From positions 124,001 to 188,000 of the forward strand of contig JADKKF010000005.1 of the NCBI GenBank assembly GCA_016720635.1: a DNA stretch of 64,000 bases, given 5' to 3'. The position numbers and the translations under genes were made by a program. A model generated the notes under the pieces. It saw only the letters and a program-made list of their open reading frames with translations. It did no database searches and was not told the DNA's origin. This stretch comes from Saprospiraceae bacterium. GTDB lineage: Bacteria > Bacteroidota > Bacteroidia > Chitinophagales > Saprospiraceae. Positions 9,005 to 19,353 of the stretch are shown in pieces (position 1 is the stretch's first letter; each line of letters starts with the position of its first letter).

Positions 9005-11011
9005 CTACTCTATTCCCTCCCAATCTACTTTATTGGGTATTGTAACTTTTAGTTTTGGTTCCTGTTCCATAGCCCTTTTGATAGCGAACAATGCCTCATC
9101 GTTCCTAGCCCAAGCACGCCTTGCGATGCCATTATTCACGTCCCAGTGCAACATGGATTCTAATCGCCTTTGCGCGTCGTCGCTACCATCCAGTAGCATC
9201 CCAAATCCCCCATTGATCACCTCGCCCCAGCCTACGCCACCGCCATTGTGTATGGAGACCCAAGTTGCACCTCTGAACGAATCGCCAATGACGTTTTGTA
9301 TCGCCATATCTGCGGTATATTTTGATCCATCGTAGATATTGGATGTCTCTCTATATGGAGAATCAGTCCCACTGACGTCGTGGTGATCTCTCCCTAAAAC
9401 TACCGAACCGGTGATTTTTCCTTCTTTGATGGCTTTGTTAAATGCAGATGCAATGGCTATCCTGCCTTGTGCGTCGGCGTACAAAATCCTAGATTTTGAT
9501 CCTACGATGGGTAGATTTTTCTAGCATCTCTAACCCAATTGAGATTGTCTTTTAGTTGTGGTTGTATCTCTTTTGGGGCATCCAGCATCATTTTTTCTAG
9601 ACATTCGGCAGCGATGGCATCCGTAGTCCATAGGTCTTCTTCCGAACCACTCGTACATACCCATCTGAATGGCCCAAAACCATAGTCAAAACACAAAGGC
9701 CCCATGATGTCTTGGACATATGACGGATAGATGTATTTGGTTTTTGCTTCGTCAGCCCAGACGTTGGCTCCTGCATCTCCTGCTTCCTTCAAAAATGCAT
9801 TTCCATAATCCCAAAAGTACATTCCGTTTGAGCAAAGAGAATTAATGGCATCTACGTGTCGCCGCAAAGTTTTTTTGATCTCTGCCATGAATTTTGGCTT
9901 GTCGCTATTCATCAAAGCTTTAGCTTCCTTGAATTTATATCCGCAGGGAATATATCCACAGTCGTCGATATTGTGCAAGGAGGTTTGATCTGAGCCCAAT
10001 TCTACCTGCAATCCCACCTGAACGAAATACTCCCAGAGATCCACGATGTTTCCATGATATATCAAAGTGATCGCTTTTTCAGATTCTTTGGCTTCAATTA
10101 TTTTCTGCGTTAATTCTTTTAGGTCGGTGTATATATTTTCTTTTAGCACGTAGCCATCTGCTAGCCTTTGTTCGATCGCATCGTCATCGACTTCCGCGAT
10201 TACCCCCACTGCTCCCGTGATGATGGCCGCTAAAGACTGAGCTCCAGACATGCCTCCCAATCCAGAAGTTACGAACACCTTCCCTGCGAGGTTTACCATT
10301 CCATGACCTTTCATCCGCCCAGCATTGAGCAGTGTAATCGTTGTTCCATGGACGATGCCTTGAGGCCCGATATACATATAGGACCCTGCTGTCATTTGTC
10401 CATATTGCGTGACACCTAGCGCATTGTATTTGTTCCAATCGTCTTTGCTGCTATGATTGGGAATCATCATCCCATTCGTCACGACCACCCTTGGCGCATC
10501 TTTATGACTTGGGAACAGTCCCATCGGATGTCCCGAATATATCGCCAATGTTTGCTCCTCAGTCATCTCGGATAGATACTGCATGGTCAGTAAGTACTGG
10601 GCCCAATTTTGAAATACGGCGCCGTTCCCTCCATACGTGATCAATTCCTCGGGGTATTTCGCAACTTTTGGATCCAAATTGTTTTGTATCATCAACATGA
10701 TTGCTGCTGCTTGCGGAGTTTTTGCAGGATAATCCTGGATGGGGCGAGCATAGATTTCATACGACGGCATGTACCGATACATATAGATACGACCATACAT
10801 TTCGAGCTCCTTTGTGAACTCCTGAGCCAATATTTTGTGATCTTTCGAAGGGAAATATCGCAGCGCATTTTCAATAGCCAGCTTTCTCTCGTCCTGATTC
10901 AATACCCCCTTTAGAACCCTAACCGGTGCATGTGGAACATTCAGCCCGGGACCTTTAAGGACTAGGCAAATCGGCAGGAATACCCCTGCGAATCTCATCT
11001 TGAAAATTCAT
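9005..11011 (-). CDS. hutU: Urocanate hydratase (urocanase), two frameshifts
   Basis: Urocanase converts urocanate to imidazolonepropionate in histidine degradation, using tightly bound NAD. The central part is unmistakable: YGRIYMYRYMP, TNGMMIPNH, and the glycine-rich GGLGGMSGAQS NAD-site segment. Two indels split it. Near 10962 an extra T separates the start MNFQDEIRRGIPADLPSP (ATG at 11011) from KGPGLNVPHAPVR; near 9515 one A is missing from an A run, and restoring it gives VGSKSRILYADAQGRIAIA. About 665 aa in full, the long form common in Bacteroidota. No other hut gene lies in the window. Since both breaks are repaired by single bases, the gene may be intact in the organism. Confidence 0.9.
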
Positions 11012-11027
11012 GTTCTTTTTTTGTTTG

Positions 11028-11035
11028 CAAAGGTA
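11028..11035 (-). promoter_or_regulatory. -7 box of hutU
   Basis: TACCTTTG on the minus strand, 16 bases upstream of the hutU ATG, fits the Bacteroidota TAnnTTTG promoter element. Confidence 0.55.
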
Positions 11036-11089
11036 ACCAACAAGGACAATTCATCTCTTATTTTCCCGAAAATATTGCGTTTAGTTGGT

Positions 11090-11216
11090 TGGATTTGGGC
11101 GTCCCCTTCCCTCGCCTCGGAGACGAAGGAGGGTCGCGCTCTTCACGACTTCACTTCGTTGCGGTCTCTTCGAGACGCTCCTTCGGAGCTCGTTCCGATC
11201 GCTGACGCAATCTCCG
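11090..11216 (+). repeat. GC-rich interspersed intergenic element, copy A
   Basis: Begins TTTGGGCGTCCCC, contains complementary arms (CCTCGCCTCGGAGACGAAGG region) and GGTCTCTTCGAGAC, and ends near GATCGCTGACGC. Similar elements occur at 15365, 19131, 28862, 32733 and 46446. It is far richer in GC than its surroundings and has no supported gene. Confidence 0.55.
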
Positions 11217-11359
11217 ATTCTATTTGTTGTATGATTGAAATCATATATATTTTGTAAAAATGCTGTTGTTTGATATATTAAGGAAAAATTAACAAATAAA
11301 AAACCAATTTTTGGGAACGATAATGAACCAAATTCAGAATTGGTGGTTTCAATATTGTG

Positions 11360-11743
11360 ATGAAAAAGAAAGTCCTTCTATTTCTTTTAATTTTTAGCTT
11401 TGGCTGGTTGTTTACACCTAGTTATAGTTTCGCATGTGGCAATTCCTCAGAAAAGACTGGGACGTCTTGCTGCGATAAAAAGAAAAGCAAGGCATCAGAA
11501 ACAAAGGATTGCTGCAAAGACTCCTGTTCTTCTCAAGAAGAAAATGAAGATGGATGTGATGGGAAATGCAAAGACACATCTTGTTCTTGTCCTTCCATTA
11601 GCTACTTTTTTGCCTTGCCCGTCGAAGCCAAGTTGGTGTTCAATGACGATGCAATTTTCATAGAAAAGAAAAAATCTTACTTTAAGAATCCATACCTATC
11701 CTCAGGTTTTCAATCGATCTGGATTCCACCAAATATTAATTAG
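11360..11743 (+). CDS. Small secreted cysteine-rich protein
   Basis: About 127 aa: signal peptide (KVLLFLLIFSFGWLFTPSYSFA), then a segment of about 55 aa with 13 Cys, mostly as CC, CxxxC and CxC pairs (TSCCDKKK, DCCKDSCSS, CDGKCKDTSCSC), rich in Lys, Asp and Glu, followed by a plain C-terminus. The Cys spacing suggests a soft-metal (copper) scavenger or a disulphide-stabilised module. It lies 100 bp ahead of an HMA-DUF3347 protein and a multicopper oxidase on the same strand, so membership of a copper operon is likely. I do not recognise a named family. Confidence 0.65.
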   Translation: MKKKVLLFLLIFSFGWLFTPSYSFACGNSSEKTGTSCCDKKKSKASETKDCCKDSCSSQEENEDGCDGKCKDTSCSCPSISYFFALPVEAKLVFNDDAIFIEKKKSYFKNPYLSSGFQSIWIPPNIN

Positions 11744-11842
11744 ATTATATCCCTGACAGCCATTGGTCTGTCCACTCGAAAGCAATTCTTCGCTTTTTCG
11801 AGCTAAAATATATAATTTTATTTAATATTTAATATTTTCAAA

Positions 11843-12704
11843 ATGAAATCAATAATGATAATTTTGATGACAATCGGTGGATTGTTGTCATTCAATAATA
11901 GTTACTGCCAAATTAAAAATGCAAAAACCGAAACCGTCAGAATCTACGGAAACTGTAACATGTGTAAGTCCAAAATAGAAAAAGCTGGTAATCAACGAAA
12001 AGTTGCCAAAGTAACTTGGGATAAAGATACCCAAATGGCAACCATTACATACAACGAGAAAAAACGAATCAAGATGAAATCTTGAGGAGAATCGCCCTAG
12101 TGGGTTATGATAGTGATAAATTTCTCGCTCCAGATGACGTTTATGAAAAATTGGACGATTGCTGCAAATATGATAGGGTAGCACAGACTGCTTCACTGCA
12201 CTCTATGACCGTGGCTAGTAAGTCTAATTCCAACATTCATATGTCTCCGAACTCTACGGATCAGTTAGCAGCAGATTCACCGTTGAATGCCATTTATGAA
12301 AATTATTTTGCGCTGAAAGATGCTTTAGTCCAGACAGAAAAATCCAAAGCGAACAAAATGGCCACCAATTTATTGGCTACCATCAACCAAGTTAAAATGG
12401 AAAAAATGGCTATGGACGAGCACATGGTTTGGATGAAAGTGATGAAAAATCTTGAATCTGACACCAAAAAAATTGTAGAAAGTAAGGACATAAGTCAACA
12501 ACGAATCCATTTTATGGGAGTTTCCAAGAGTATTTATGATTTAATGAAAGTTTCTTCCTAGAGTCACCCATCTATTTCCAACATTGCCCTATGGCCAATG
12601 ACGGAAAAGGAGCTGATTGGCTGAGCAAGGATAAGGACATTAAAAATCCTTATTACGGAAATCAAATGCTAACCTGTGGAAAAACCGTGGAAACGCTTAA
12701 ATAA
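11843..12704 (+). CDS. Periplasmic HMA plus DUF3347 copper-handling protein, two frameshifts
   Basis: Signal peptide to about residue 23, then a heavy-metal-associated domain (TVRIYGNCNMCKSKIEKAG, with the CxxC metal site), and a DUF3347 domain (PLNAIYENYFALKDALVQ, ending ESPIYFQHCPMANDGKGADW and NPYYGNQMLTCG). Such proteins sit beside CusABC-type exporters and copper oxidases and are thought to hand over Cu(I). The frame is lost near 12059 in a six-A run (seven A give KKTNQDEILRRIALVGYD) and again near 12553 (one extra base gives KVSSSESPIYF). Both repairs give family-typical sequence, so sequence error is plausible. Confidence 0.8.
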
Positions 12705-12806
12705 TTTGAATGTGGCGCAGAGGACATTACTCTGCGCCATTTCTTTTAAAAAATATATCAAAATGAAATTTTTAAAATGGATTTTCAATCTAATATTCGT
12801 CAAAAA

Positions 12807-15028
12807 ATGCTGCAAATAGCTTTGCTATTATTACTATTTATACAATCAAACATAGCACAAAAAGTAGTCCGTTACGACTTATATGTCCAAGACACTATTG
12901 TTAATTTTACAGGTAAATCCCGTCGTGCGATAGCTGTAAATGGAATGATTCCAATGCCGACCCTTACATTTACCGAAGGAGATACTGCTGAAATTTATGT
13001 TCATAATAAGCTGAAAGAATCGACCTCGCTGCATTGGCATGGCTTGATGGTGCCAACCCCGAGGATGGTGTTCCTTATCTCACGCAGATGCCGATAGAGC
13101 CCAATACGACCTATCTGTATCGTTTCCCACTTATACAGAATGGTACTCACTGGTATCATAGCCACAGTGGATTGCAGGAGCAAATAGGCATGTACGGAAG
13201 CTTTATCATCAACAAAAGATTGGACGATAAAAAATTTAGACAAGGTATAGACGATCTTCCCACGATTCCCATAATCTTAAGTGAATGGACGGATTATGAT
13301 CCAGATAATGTGCATAGAATGTTGCACAATGCGACGGATTGGTTTGCCATCAAAAAGGGATCAACCCAAAGTTATGCCGAAGCGATAGGTGAAGGCCATT
13401 TCAAGACCAAACTGACCAATGAATGGAAAAGGATGTTGGCCATGGATGTCAGCGACGTTTACTACGACAAGTTTTTGATTAATGGAATGCAAGATTCACA
13501 ATTGCGAGAGTTCAAGGGTGGGGACAAGGTGAGATTGCGCATATCCAACGGCGGAGCCTCGTCTTATTTTTGGTTGAAATACGCTGGAGGAAAGATTATC
13601 GTCGTAGCTAACGATGGCAATGATGTGGAGCCGATTGAGGTTGACCGCTTGTTGATAGCAGTTTCCGAAACTTATGATGTCGTCATCACCATTCCAGCAG
13701 AAAATACGGCTTTTGAATTTTTGGTGACCCCAGAAGACCGAACCAAGTCTGCGTCGATATTCTTCGGCGATGGCATTAAGCAACTGGCCAGCCCCTTGCC
13801 CAAGCTCCAGTATTTCGAAGGTATGAAAATGATGAACGATATGATGAAGATGAATGGTGATCTGGATGATATAGGCATGCAAATGTCTCTAAATCAAATG
13901 GATATGAACGCGGTGATGTATCCTGAAATAACAGATCAAAAGCAAGAACATAATGACTCTGGTATGCCCAATATCAATGAAGAGGATCGATACAATGGCA
14001 ACAAACTTTCGGATATCACGACGCTGAATTACGCCATGCTAAGATCTCCGCTTCCGACCAATCTTCCTCCTAGCAATTCCGTGAAGGAACTTCGCTTCGA
14101 GTTGACTGGGAATATGAATCGATACGTCTGGAGTCTTAATAATAAGGTGATTAGCGAGGCCGATAGAATCCTCATCAAAAAAGGCGAAAATGTGCGAATC
14201 ATCCTCTACAACGGCTCTATGATGCGCCACCCTATGCACCTGCATGGACATGATTTTAGATTGTTGAATGGACAAGGGGACTACGCGCCATTAAAGAATA
14301 TTGTAGATATCATGCCAATGGAAACCGACACCCTAGAGTTCAATGCCAATGCGGAGGGCGATTGGTTTTTTCACTGCCATATATTATACCATATGATGGC
14401 TGGTATGGGTAGGATTTTTAGCTATGAAAATCAAGCACCAAATCCTGAAATACCCAATCCTAGACTGGCTCGTAGAAAATTGAATGCAGAGGATAGGAAA
14501 TTTCATTTTATGATCCAAAATGATTTTGCGACAAACGGAAACGATGGGGAGGCAATGTTGGGCAATACACGTTGGAGCTTACAATCAGAATGGCGTCTAG
14601 GGTATATGGACACGCATGGATATGAAGTAGGCACTCATCTTGGGTACTATATTGGCAAAATGCAATGGCTAATGCCTTTTCTTGGGTATGACTATCGATA
14701 TCGAAAGCATGGAATGGACGTTCAAGAGAATAATATTTTTGGTCAGCCAGATAAAAAGGATACCCGCAAAGCTTTTTCTGTCGGACTGACTTATCTTTTG
14801 CCGATGCTGGTCAAATTCGAAGCGGAAGTGTTTACAGATGGGATCGTTTTGCTGACACTCATGCGAGAGGATATCCCAATATCCAAGCGATTGCGCATGG
14901 CATTTATGGTAAATACAGACAAGGAATATATGGCGGGATTCAGATATATTCTTACCAAAAATCTTGGATTATCGACGCACTACGATAGCGATATGGGCTT
15001 GGGCTTTGGCGTCACGCTTAACTATTAG
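12807..15028 (+). CDS. Multicopper oxidase (CopA type) with C-terminal CopB-like barrel domain, one frameshift
   Basis: Start at 12807 gives the signal peptide MLQIALLLLLFIQSNIA. All copper-site motifs of a three-domain oxidase are present: SLHWHGL, GTHWYHSHSG, HPMHLHGHDF and HCHILYHMMAGM. Such enzymes oxidise Cu(I) in the periplasm. A Met-rich stretch (GMKMMNDMMKMNG and IGMQMSLNQMDMN, about residues 270-305) is typical of copper-resistance CopA proteins. After the oxidase, about 190 aa of amphipathic strands (TRWSLQSEWRLGY through GLGFGVTLNY) resemble the CopB outer-membrane barrel and end in an aromatic. The frame breaks near 13052; one extra A gives HWHGLMVPNPEDGVPYL. Last gene before a strong terminator. 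Confidence 0.85.
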
Positions 15029-15043
15029 AAACCAATAAATCAG

Positions 15044-15078
15044 ACATGGCATGTGAATAATATGCCATGTTTTTTTTC
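15044..15078 (+). terminator. Intrinsic terminator after the multicopper oxidase
   Basis: ACATGGCAT pairs with ATGCCATGT nine bases later and is followed by eight T; 16 bp after the oxidase stop. Confidence 0.8.
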
Positions 15079-15147
15079 GGATGGAGAATTTTTTATTGGT
15101 AAAAATCAATTTGTATTTTTCATTGTTTAAGTATAGACTGAAAAACA

Positions 15148-15339
15148 TTGTTTTATCTGACCCAAAAACAATTGGAAGAGTTGGTCGGCGTTCAAAAGGC
15201 TCAAATTTCAAGGCTTGAAAGCAATGCAAGCAACGTAACCATGGACACCTTGATGAAAGTCTTTTCTGCGCTAAAAGCAAAGGTGAAATTGCAAATAGAG
15301 CTGCCAAATGCAAAATTTAATTTGGCCGGTAATCTTTGA
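15148..15339 (+). pseudogene. XRE-type helix-turn-helix fragment
   Basis: 63 aa covering most of an XRE/Cro HTH: TQKQLEELVGVQKAQISRLE (turn and recognition helix), SNVTMDTLMKVFSAL and a short tail (AKVKLQIEL). Antitoxins of the RelE/HigB partner type have this layout, but the usual N-terminal 30-50 aa are missing and no toxin gene is adjacent. A truncated antitoxin remnant is likeliest. Upstream sequence back to the oxidase terminator shows no start for a longer protein. Confidence 0.5.
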
Positions 15340-15364
15340 AAAATATTGTTTGTAAATGGGCAAA

Positions 15365-15475
15365 AACCCAACGCACGAAGTGTATGTCGGGTCGGCGCAA
15401 GCCGAGTGCGAAGCACCGACAGCCCGACGGAGCCTGATCCTTTATGCGACCGCATAAAGGACGGCCATCATCATT
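15365..15475 (-). repeat. GC-rich interspersed intergenic element, copy B
   Basis: GC-rich block between the XRE fragment and dnaE, containing complementary pieces GTCGGGTCGGC and GCCGAGTGCGAAGCACCGAC and the hairpin CTTTATGCGACCGCATAAAG. It resembles the other elements in composition and placement; orientation is judged from the CCGACCCGAC segment and is uncertain. Confidence 0.4.
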
Positions 15476-15525
15476 ATTATCCTCGAAGTTCCTCCGATTT
15501 TCTTTATTTTGCGCCTTGGATTTCT

Positions 15526-15533
15526 TATATTTG
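15526..15533 (+). promoter_or_regulatory. -7 box of dnaE
   Basis: TATATTTG matches TAnnTTTG and ends seven bases before the dnaE ATG, so the transcript would be leaderless or nearly so. Confidence 0.6.
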
Positions 15534-15540
15534 CAGGTAA

Positions 15541-18500
15541 ATGAAAGAACTCATGCCGACATATAGTCACCTGCACGTCCACACACAATTTTCACTACTC
15601 GATGGGGCAGCGGACATCAAAAAACTATACAAAAAGGCGATAAATGACGAGATGCCAGCTATGGCCATCACCGATCACGGGAACATGTTCGGGGTGTTTA
15701 ATTTCGTGGCAGAAGCCTACAAGCACCGTAAAAATCCCAACGACCCCAACGACAAAAGCCTCAAAGTGAAGCCCATCATCGGGTGTGAATTTTATGTGGT
15801 CGAAGATAGGACGAGAAAGCAGTTCACCAAGGACCAAAAGGACAAGAGGTACCACCAACTGCTCATCGCTAAGAATGAAATCGGATACAAAAATCTCAGC
15901 AAATTGTGCTCACTTGGGTACATGGAGGGCTATTATAGCAAGTGGCCCCGGATCGATAAATCCTTGTTGCTCAAATACCACGAAGGCCTGATAGCTACGA
16001 GCTGTTGCCTTGGAGCGATGGTGCCTCAGGCGATACTCAAAGAGGATGAAGCGACTGCGGAGAAGGAATTCAAGTGGTGGCTGGACTTATTTGGCGAAGA
16101 TTATTATATCGAATTGCAAAGGCATAACCTACCCGAGCAAGAAAAAGTCAACAAATTACTCCTAGAATTTGCGGTCAAATATGGCGTGAAAATCATCGCC
16201 TCAAATGACTCACATTATGTAGAACAGCAGGATAGCAACGCCCACGACATTTTGCTATGTGTGAATACTGGGGAGCTCCAGCGTACGCCAATCTCCAGCG
16301 ATGAAGAAGATGGAAAGGGCTTCAGATTCGGATTTCCGAACGACCAGTTTTACTTCAAGACACAATCGGAGATGGGGCAGTTGTTTGCAGATCTGCCGCA
16401 GGCCATTGATAATACCAATGAGATCGTCAGCAAGGTGGAATTGCTCGATTTGAAAAAAGACATTTTATTGCCTAATTTTCAAGTGCCCAGTACCTTTAAA
16501 GATCAAGATGATTACTTGGAACATATCACGTATATGGGGGCTAAGGAGCGGTATAAGGAAATAAGTCCAGAAGTGGAAGAGCGTATTCGATTTGAGCTAT
16601 TTACGGTAAGGACGATGGGTTTTGCTGGGTATTTTTTGATCGTGGCGGATTTCATCAGGGCGGGCAGAGACATGGGGGTACTCATAGGGCCTGGGAGGGG
16701 TTCGGCAGCGGGATCTGTAGTGGCCTATTGCATCGGAATCACCAATATAGACCCCATCAAATACAACCTGCTTTTTGAGCGTTTTTTGAATCCCGATCGA
16801 AAGTCCATGCCCGATATAGATACGGATTTCGACGATGAAGGTCGTCAAAAGGTTATCGATTATGTGGTCGAAAAATATGGAAAAAACCAAGTAGCCCAAA
16901 TTGTCACCTACGGCTCCATGGCAGCCAAAATGAGCTTGAAAGACGTCGCTAGGGTGCTAGACTTGCCCCTGCAAGAAGCCAATGCTTTGGCTAAGCTCGT
17001 TCCAGATAGACCCGGTACCAGCCTCGATACCGTCATCAATGCGCCCATCGAACAGTTGCAAAAGGACGATAATTACAACGGCGATATAGACAATATCAAA
17101 GAACTTCGACAGATATACGCGCTGAAAGATGAAGCCAAATCCAAGGTCATCAAGGAAGCATTGATCCTAGAAGGTTCGGTGAGAGGGACGGGTGTCCACG
17201 CCGCTGGGATCATCATCGCTCCCTACGATCTGACAGATATCCTGCCAGTGGCCATTTCTAGAGATTCTGATTTATTGCTCACGCAGTACGAAGGGAAAGT
17301 CATCGAAGATGCTGGGGTTTTGAAGATGGACTTTTTGGGTCTCAAAACCTTGACCATCATCAAATATGCGCTCAAAATCATCAAGGAGAACAAGCAAATC
17401 GAAATAGATCTGGACAATATTCCGCTCGACGATGAAGCCACGTTTAAGCTCTATCAGAAGGGCGAAACCAACGGTACGTTCCAGTTCGAATCCTCAGGGA
17501 TGCAAAAGTATCTCAAGGAGCTTAAGCCCGACAAATTCGAGGACCTTATCGCCATGAATGCCTTGTTCCGACCGGGTCCACTGGAGTATATCCCAAATTT
17601 TATCAAGCGGAAGCACGGAAAAGAAGCCGTTACCTACGATTTGGATGCGATGGAGGAGTTTCTCGGAGAAACCTACGGCATCACGGTTTACCAAGAGCAG
17701 GTAATGCTTCTTTCGCAGAAATTGGCCAATTTTACCAAGGGAGATGCCGATACGCTTCGAAAAGCCATGGGAAAGAAGCAGAAGGAAGTACTAGACAAGA
17801 TGAAGTCCAAATTTATGGACGGATGCAAAACCAACGGACACGACCTGACCAAGGCGGAGAAGGTTTGGACCGACTGGGAGGCATTCGCGAGTTATGCCTT
17901 CAATAAATCTCACTCGACCTGTTACGCCTTTGTGGCTTATCAAACGGCTTATCTCAAGGCGCATTATCCAGCGGAGTACATGGCTGCGGTCCTGACCAAT
18001 GCCAATGGACAGATCAACAAGATCACCTTCTTTATGGAGGAGTGTAGAAAGCAGGGCATACCCGTACTAGGTCCCGATATCAATGAGAGCCAAACCAATT
18101 TTACGGTCAATAAAAGGGGCGAAATCAGATTTGGATTTTCTGGTATCAAGGGTTTGGGGGAAGCCGCCATAGATAATATCGTCAGCGAGCGAAAAGCCAA
18201 TGGACCCTTTCAAGATATTTATGAATTTATCCAGCGAGTCAATCTGCGTACGGTCAACAAGAAAACGCTCGAAAGCTCGGTTTGGGCAGGGGCCTTGGAC
18301 ACTTTTGAAGCCCTCGATCGATCTCAGTATTTTTTAGCCAACGACAAGAATATAACCTTCATCGAAGCCCTCATCAGATATGGCAATGTCTGCAAGGAAG
18401 CCACGGCGAATAAGACCGCGACCCTTTTTGGTGAAATGACCGCCGATCAAATCCAGCAGCCGACCATCCCGACAGGGGAGCTTTGGCCCTTGATTTACAA

Positions 18501-19122
18501 GCTCAAGCTCGAGCGTGAAACCGTTGGGATCTATATCAGTGGGCATCCATTGGACGACTTCAAGTGGGAGATTCGCACCATGCGATTGACCAAAATCAAG
18601 GACATTCCAGCTTTTAAAGATAAATCATTTAAGCTCTGTGGCATCGTCACCAAGGAAAATCACAAGATCTCCCAAAAGGGCACAGGATTTGGATTTTTTA
18701 CGCTTGAGGACTACGACAGCGAGATCGAATTTCCGCTGTACAGCAACGATTATTTGAAGTTCAAACACCTGCTTTTTGTTGGCTCGATCGTGTGCATCGA
18801 AGGGACTTACAAAAAGGGGTTCAATAGCGAGGAGTATCGGTTTTTCCCCAATCAAATTACACCATTGGATGGCATGGGCAGCCGCAACTTTAAGGGCATC
18901 AAAATCCTTTCAAACATCGTGGATCTGGACGATGTTCAGGTGGGTCAGCTCGGCGAATTCATTCGAGACCTCCCTACGGGGAAACAGCAAGTAGAAACAC
19001 ACCTTTACGACATCCAAGAAGGCCTCGTCCACGTCTTACCCCTCAAGCGCAAGGTAGAGCTGGAGATGCAGGCTTGCGACCAACTGGAGGCGATGGGCTT
19101 TGCGATAGAGATTATGCTTTGA
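15541..19122 (+). CDS. dnaE: DNA polymerase III alpha subunit
   Basis: Replicative polymerase, 1193 aa, close to full family length and with no frame break. Domains in order: PHP (YSHLHVHTQFSLLDGAAD at 8-25, ITDHGNMFG near 40), the polymerase palm with the catalytic Asp pair in PDIDTDF (about 424-430), MDFLGLKTL (about 595) holding the third Asp, fingers with FVAYQTAYLKAHYPAEYMA (about 800-818), the helix-hairpin-helix region (GIKGLGEAAIDNI), and an OB fold (KLCGIVTKENHKIS, about 1033). The PHP metal ligands look intact. ATG 15541 lies directly behind a promoter box; ATG 15553 (MPTYSHLHVHTQ) is an alternative. Followed 9 bp later by a GC-rich repeat element. Confidence 0.97.
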   Translation: MKELMPTYSHLHVHTQFSLLDGAADIKKLYKKAINDEMPAMAITDHGNMFGVFNFVAEAYKHRKNPNDPNDKSLKVKPIIGCEFYVVEDRTRKQFTKDQKDKRYHQLLIAKNEIGYKNLSKLCSLGYMEGYYSKWPRIDKSLLLKYHEGLIATSCCLGAMVPQAILKEDEATAEKEFKWWLDLFGEDYYIELQRHNLPEQEKVNKLLLEFAVKYGVKIIASNDSHYVEQQDSNAHDILLCVNTGELQRTPISSDEEDGKGFRFGFPNDQFYFKTQSEMGQLFADLPQAIDNTNEIVSKVELLDLKKDILLPNFQVPSTFKDQDDYLEHITYMGAKERYKEISPEVEERIRFELFTVRTMGFAGYFLIVADFIRAGRDMGVLIGPGRGSAAGSVVAYCIGITNIDPIKYNLLFERFLNPDRKSMPDIDTDFDDEGRQKVIDYVVEKYGKNQVAQIVTYGSMAAKMSLKDVARVLDLPLQEANALAKLVPDRPGTSLDTVINAPIEQLQKDDNYNGDIDNIKELRQIYALKDEAKSKVIKEALILEGSVRGTGVHAAGIIIAPYDLTDILPVAISRDSDLLLTQYEGKVIEDAGVLKMDFLGLKTLTIIKYALKIIKENKQIEIDLDNIPLDDEATFKLYQKGETNGTFQFESSGMQKYLKELKPDKFEDLIAMNALFRPGPLEYIPNFIKRKHGKEAVTYDLDAMEEFLGETYGITVYQEQVMLLSQKLANFTKGDADTLRKAMGKKQKEVLDKMKSKFMDGCKTNGHDLTKAEKVWTDWEAFASYAFNKSHSTCYAFVAYQTAYLKAHYPAEYMAAVLTNANGQINKITFFMEECRKQGIPVLGPDINESQTNFTVNKRGEIRFGFSGIKGLGEAAIDNIVSERKANGPFQDIYEFIQRVNLRTVNKKTLESSVWAGALDTFEALDRSQYFLANDKNITFIEALIRYGNVCKEATANKTATLFGEMTADQIQQPTIPTGELWPLIYKLKLERETVGIYISGHPLDDFKWEIRTMRLTKIKDIPAFKDKSFKLCGIVTKENHKISQKGTGFGFFTLEDYDSEIEFPLYSNDYLKFKHLLFVGSIVCIEGTYKKGFNSEEYRFFPNQITPLDGMGSRNFKGIKILSNIVDLDDVQVGQLGEFIRDLPTGKQQVETHLYDIQEGLVHVLPLKRKVELEMQACDQLEAMGFAIEIML

Positions 19123-19130
19123 TTTATTAT

Positions 19131-19255
19131 TTTGGGCATGTCCCCGACCTTAGGTCGAGGCCGCGTGTTGCGTGGGTTTCGTCTCTACGCCTAAGGCTTC
19201 GAGACTCTCATCGCATCGAGGATGCTCGAGACCACTCCACCCGCTCATGCGCTAG
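19131..19255 (+). repeat. GC-rich interspersed intergenic element, copy C
   Basis: Starts TTTTGGGCATGTCCCCGACC immediately behind the dnaE stop in the sense orientation, with ACCTTAGGTC and CTTCGAGACTC-type arms and a run rich in ATCGCATCGAGGATGC. Same plan as copy A. Confidence 0.55.
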
Positions 19256-19285
19256 GAAAAAAGCCAGAGTCAATTGACTCTGGCT
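19255..19285 (-). terminator. Terminator of the 19.4-19.9 kb lipoprotein gene
   Basis: A perfect 24-base palindrome at 19262-19285 (arms AGCCAGAGTCAA and TTGACTCTGGCT) with a run of T after it when read on the minus strand. Confidence 0.75.
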
Positions 19286-19353
19286 GAAAATACTTTAACC
19301 TAAATTCAAATACTGCAGTAACTTACATAAGTGGCTGTATCTGATGATTTTAA

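Noticed and set aside
11000..11257. 85-aa plus-strand open frame over the hutU promoter
   Set aside because: Overlaps the hutU start, its promoter and a GC-rich repeat element; composition is not coding-like.
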